NCBI RefSeq assembly: GCF_949987515.2
Contig: NC_082693.1
Span: 20,518,994 to 20,582,993 of the forward strand
DNA length: 64,000 bases
DNA from: Delphinus delphis
Lineage: Eukaryota > Chordata > Mammalia > Artiodactyla > Delphinidae
Direction of reading: 5' to 3'
Both the position numbers and the translations under genes were made by a program. Within the stretch, counting starts at the first letter, position 1. Each line of letters starts with the position of its first letter. The notes below the pieces were generated by a model, which ran no database searches, was not told where the DNA came from, and worked only from the letters and a program-made list of their open reading frames with translations. Shown one piece after another: positions 55,076 through 61,000 of the stretch.

Positions 55076-58000
55076 CGCGCTTAGTTTATAAAATATGTAC
55101 TGAGTCATGGTCAAGAAAGCCCCTGGAAAAAAAAAAAAAAGAAAGCCCCTGAGATAAGTGCTATTGTAATAGTCCAGGTGAGGAGTATAATGTGAGCCAG
55201 GGTGATAGTTATGAAGGTGATATGAAATGGTTGGATTCAAACTATATTTTGAGGATAGATCAGATCTGACTTACTAGTGAATTAGATGTGGGAATGCAAG
55301 AAAGAGAATCATCCTTGACTTAGGTGGTTTTGGTCTGAAAACTAGGTAAATGGGGTGCTAGATGGCAAAGTCTGGGGGAGACTCAGACGTGGCAGGAGTA
55401 AAAAAATCAAGATTTAGCATTAGGACATGTTAGCAAGGAGAGTTGTTGAATTTAAACACACACGCACACCCAAAGCTAAAGCTACTATGCCTCTCAACAT
55501 GATAATGAAAATCTCTATAGAAGAAAAGTCTTTGAAGTTTCAACATTTGTTGAATATCTTTAATGAATGGTACTATCTAATTTTTTAAAGCTTTTTCTAA
55601 GGCTGCTGTGCTTCATAAAGTAAATAAATGTTATTGTCTTATAGGTACAAATACATATAAGTAATTAAAAGCTTTAGTATCATTAAATATGGGTTTCTGT
55701 TGGGCCTTACAGTCCTTTGGCTTCCCCTTGAAAGATAATGGACACTCCTGATAGCTTAGACTATTCCCAGAAAAGATAAAAGTAGATAAAATTGATGTCT
55801 TAAAAAACAGAGGAGGTGATGTCAGCAAGAAGGTGGAATAGGAAGCACTGGACCCTCCTTCTCCCAATGGGTACACTGACTCAACAGTAATACATGAGCA
55901 AATTCCTTTTGTGAGAAACCCAGAAACTAATACTTAAGAGGCTCCTTCACCTTGGGTAACCATAATGGGTAACCAACCACATCAAAGATGGTAGGAAAAT
56001 TCTAGATACACTTGCACCATAATTCCTGCTCCTGGCACAGTGTTATATGATCAGAAGGAACCCCCCAGCTCCTAGCTTTTTCCTGAATAGGGAAAGAGTT
56101 GGACTATTGTGCCCAACATTCCAACTTTGCTGAGGGCTGCCCAAAATACCAGCTTCTGTCTTACCTGTCTCAGAATGAAGACAGAACTGGGTGTACTGTA
56201 GACATCTGGGGGACACTGAGAACAAAGACAATGGTTTGAATTGGCACACAAGCACTCATCATAGTCCCTCCCCCTAGCTCAGAGCAGAGTAAGCGGATAA
56301 AAATTCCAGATCACAGCTTCTCCCTAGGGAAGGAAAGAGTTGGATCACACATCCAATATTCCAGGTATTCTGGGCAGTTCCTAAGAGACTGGCTTCTGTC
56401 ACACCCATCTTAGAACGATGATGGGACCCTTATACCCTGGATGCCTAGGTTCCACTAAGAACAGAAATGGTGGGTTGAACCAACATAAAGATTTGAGAGG
56501 CTCCTAGAATCTCTGCTCAAAGTGACTGGTAAGGAATTTTTCCTGTATAAGTCCAGTCTGCTAATACTGGGAGAGGTGGATCTTTTTTCTGATGTGAAGA
56601 CACCAATACAAAGAGTCAAGAAAAATGAAGACACAGGAAAATATGTCTCAAACAAAGGAACAAAATAAATCTCCAAAAACTGTACCTAATAAGACAGAGA
56701 TAAATGATTTACCCCACAGAGAATTCAAAATAGCTGTCATAAAGTTGTTCAATGAGATTGGAAGAACAATGCATGAACAAAGTGAGACTGTCAACAAAGA
56801 GACAAAAAGTACCAAACAGAAATCTTGGAGCAGAAGAATCCTGAAAATTTTACCAGAAGAGTTCAATAGCAGATGCAGAAGAAAAGATCAGTGAACTTGA
56901 AGAGAGGTCATTGAAAATTATCCAGTCAGAGGAGTAAAAAAAAAAAAAAAAAAAAAAGAGATTGAGAGAGAGAATGAAAAAGAGTGAAGAAAACTTAAGG
57001 GACTTAAGGGATATTATCAAGTAGACCAATATATGTATTATGGGAGTCCCAGAAGGAGAAGAGAGAAAGAAAGGGACAGAAAGATTATTCAAAGAAATAA
57101 TGGCTGAAAACTTCCAAAATCTGGGGAAGGACACCAGACCCAGGAGGCCTAACAGATCTCAAATAAGATGAACCCAAAGAAATCCACACTGAGACACATT
57201 ATAATCAAATTGTCAAAAGTCAAAGAGAGAATTTTGAAAGCAGCCAGCGAAGGGTTTTGTCAGGTACAGGGGAGATCTCATGATTATCAATGGATTTCTC
57301 AGCGGAAACCTTGCAGGCCAGAAGGGAGCGGGATGATATATTTGAAGTGCTGAAAGTAAAGAACTATCAACCAAGAGCACCATACCCAGCAAAACTAACT
57401 GTGCCTCAAAAATGAAGGTGATATAAAGACTTTGCCTACAAACAAAAGCTGAGGGAGTTCATTACCACTAGGTCTGCCTTACAAGAAATGCTAAAAAGAG
57501 TTCTTCAAGTTGAAACAAAAGGACCTTAAACAGCAATATGAGAGCATATTAAAGTGTAAGTTTCACTGGTAAAGGTAGATATATAGGCAAACACAGTAAA
57601 TCACTTTTAATTCTAGGATAAAAGTTTTAAAAAAGTATTATAAACAAAAGTATAAAAATTTGTTAATGGTATACTATATAAAAAGATATAAATTGTGACA
57701 TCAAACATAAAATGGGGGGCAGAGAGGTAAAAGTGTAGGTTTATGGTATGTGATTGAAGTTAAGTTGTTATCAGCTTAAAATAGGTTACTATAACTGTAA
57801 GACGTTTTATGTATGTCCCATGGTAACCATAAAGAAAATACCTATAAAAGATACACAAAAGAAAAAGAAAGGAATCAAAACATATCAATATTAAAAAAAT
57901 CAATGAAACACAAAGGAAGACAGGAAAAGAGGAACAAAAGAACTAAAGACAGAAAACAATTAACCAAATGGCAATGGTAAGTCCCTCCCTATCAATAATT

Positions 58001-61000
58001 ACTTTAAATGTAGATAGATCAAACTCCCAAAATAAAAGGCATAGAGCAGATTGAATGGATTAAAAAACAAGATCCAACTATATTCTGTCTATGAGATTCA
58101 TTTTTAAAAAAAATTTTTATTTTGTATTGGAGTATGGTTGATTTAAAATGTGTTAGTTTCGTGTGTACAGCAAAGTGATTCAGTGATATATGTATAAACA
58201 TATACATATATCCATTCTTTTTCAGATTCTTTTCCCATTTAGGTTATTACAGAATATTGAGTAGAGTTCCCTGTGCTATACAGTAGGTCTTTGTTGATTA
58301 TCTATTTTATATATAGTAGTATATATGTGTTAATTCCAAACTCCTAATTTATGCCTTCCCCCCACCTTTCGACTTTGGTAACCATAAGTTTGTTTTCAAA
58401 GTCTTTGAGTCTGTTGCTGTTTTGTAAATAAGTTCATTTGTGACATTTTTTAAGATTCCACATATTAGTGATATCATATGATATTTGTCTTTCTCTGTCT
58501 GACTTACTTCCCTTAATATGATAATCTCTAGGTCCATCCATGTTGCTGCAAATGGCATTATTTCATTCATTTTAATGGCTGAGTAATATTCCATTGTATA
58601 TGTATACCACATCTTCTTTATCCATTCATCTGTTGATGGACATTTAGGTTGCTTCCATGTCTTGGCTATTGTAAATAGTGTTGCAATGAACACTGGGGGG
58701 CCTGTATCTTTTTGAATTATGGTTATCTCCAGATATATGCCCAAGAGTGGGATTGTTGGTTGAAATGGTAGCTCTATTTTAGTTTTTTAAGGCATCTCCC
58801 TACTGTTCTAAGAGACTCAGTTTAGATTTAAGAACACATATTGGTTGAAAGTGAAGGCGTGGTAAAAGGGATTATGTGCAAATGCTAATCAAAAGAGAAC
58901 AGGGATGACTATACTTATGTCCAAAAAAATAGACTGTAAGTCAAAATCTGTCACAAGAGACAAAGAATATTATAAAATGATGAGTCAATTTACCAGGAAG
59001 ATACAATTATAAATATAATTGCACCCAATATCAGAGCACCTAAATATATAAAGCAAACATTGGCCGAATTAAAGGGAGAAATAGATAGCAATATAATGTC
59101 ATTGTAGGAGACTTCAATACCCCGATTTCAATAATGGAAAGAACATTGAGACAGAAGGTCAATAAGGAAACAGCACACTTGAACAATACTATAGATACAA
59201 TGGACCTAACAGACATATATAAAGGATTCCACCAAATAGCTACAGAATATATTGGGGCTTCCCTGGTGGCGCAGTGGTTGAGAGTCCGCCTGCCGATGCA
59301 GGTGACACAGGTTAGTGCCCCGGTCCGGGAGGATCCCACATGCCGTGGAGCAGCTAGGCCCGTGAGCCATGGCCGCTGGGCCTGCGCATCTGGAGCCTGT
59401 GCTCTGCAATGGGAGAGGCCACAACAGTGAGAGGCCCGCTGGGTAACTGAGATCTTGCAAGCCACACAGCACAGCCAAAAAAAAGAAAAGAAGAAGAAGA
59501 AGAAAGATCTCAAACAACCTAACTTTACACCTCAAGGAACTATAAAAAGAAAAGAAAAAACTAAGTCCAAAGTAAGCACAAGGAAGGAAATAATAAAGAT
59601 TAGAGCAGAAATAAACAAAATAGATAATATAAAAACATTTTAAAAATATCAATGAAACTTGATTTGTTTGTTTTTGAAAAGATAAACATAATTGAAAATC
59701 TTTTGCTAGGCTAAGGAAAAGAGAAAACTCAAATGAGAAATGAAGGAAGAGACATTAAAATTGATGCCACCAGGGGGGAAATGGGACATAAGAGACTGCT
59801 GTGAACAATTATACAGCAATAAATTGGAAAACTTTGAAGAAATGGATAAATTCCTAGAAACGTACAACCTATCAAGACTGAACCAGGAAGAAACATAAAA
59901 TCTGAACAGACTCATAACTAGTAAAGAGGTTGAAGCAGTATTCAAAAAACTCCCAACCAATAAAAAGCCAGGACCAGATGACTTTACTGGTGAATCACCA
60001 AACATTAAAAGAAAATTAATGTCAGTCCTTCTGAAACAGTTTCAAAAAATTGAAGATAAGGGATCATTTCCTGGTTCATTTTATGAGGGCAGCATTATTC
60101 TGACACCAAAACCAAAGACATTACAAGAAAACTATTCATCCTTGATGAATATAGATACAAAATCCTCAGCAAAATACTAGTAAACCATTTTAAACAGCCC
60201 ATTAAAAAGTTGATACTCCATGACCAAGTGAGATTTATCCCTGGGATGCAAGATGGTTCAACATATGAAAATCAATTAATATGATACACCACATTAACAA
60301 AATGATGGATAAATAGCACATTATCATCTAAATTGATGCAGAAAAGCTTTTGATAAGATTCAACACCTTTCATGATAAAAATATTCAAAAAACTAGAAAT
60401 AGAAGGAAACTACCTCAACATAATAAAGGTCGTATATGAAAAGCCCACAGCTAACATCATACTCAATGATGAAAGACTGAAAGCTTCTGCTCTAACATCA
60501 GAAACAGCTCAAGCATGTTCGCTCTCACCACTTCTATGCAACGTAGTACTTTCAGTACTAACCTGAGCAATTAGGCAAGAAAAAGAAATAAAAGGCATCC
60601 ACATTGGAAAGGAAGTAGTAAAATCATCTCTGTTTGGAGATGACATGATCCGTATATAGAAAGACTCCACAAAAAGCAGTTAGAACTAAAACAAATTCGG
60701 CAAAGTGGCAACATACAAAATCGACATACAAAAATCGGTTGCATTTCTATACACTAATAATAAACTTTCTGAAAAGGAAACTGAGAAAATAATCCTATTT
60801 AAAATAGTATCCAAAGAATAAAATAAGAATAAACTTTAAGGAGATAATGACTTGCATACTTAAAACTATAAAACAACACTGAAATAAATTAAAGAAGATG
60901 CAAACTAATGGAAAGACATCTTGTGTTTATGGATTGGAAGATTTAATGTTGTTAAGATGTCTGTACTACCCGAAACAATCTACAGATTCAATGCAATCTC

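Noticed and set aside
3653..59513. Many open frames reading like [20 protein letters not shown] or [15 protein letters not shown] as a protein family
   Set aside because: They are translations of the CHR-2-like SINE in different frames and strands, not genes.
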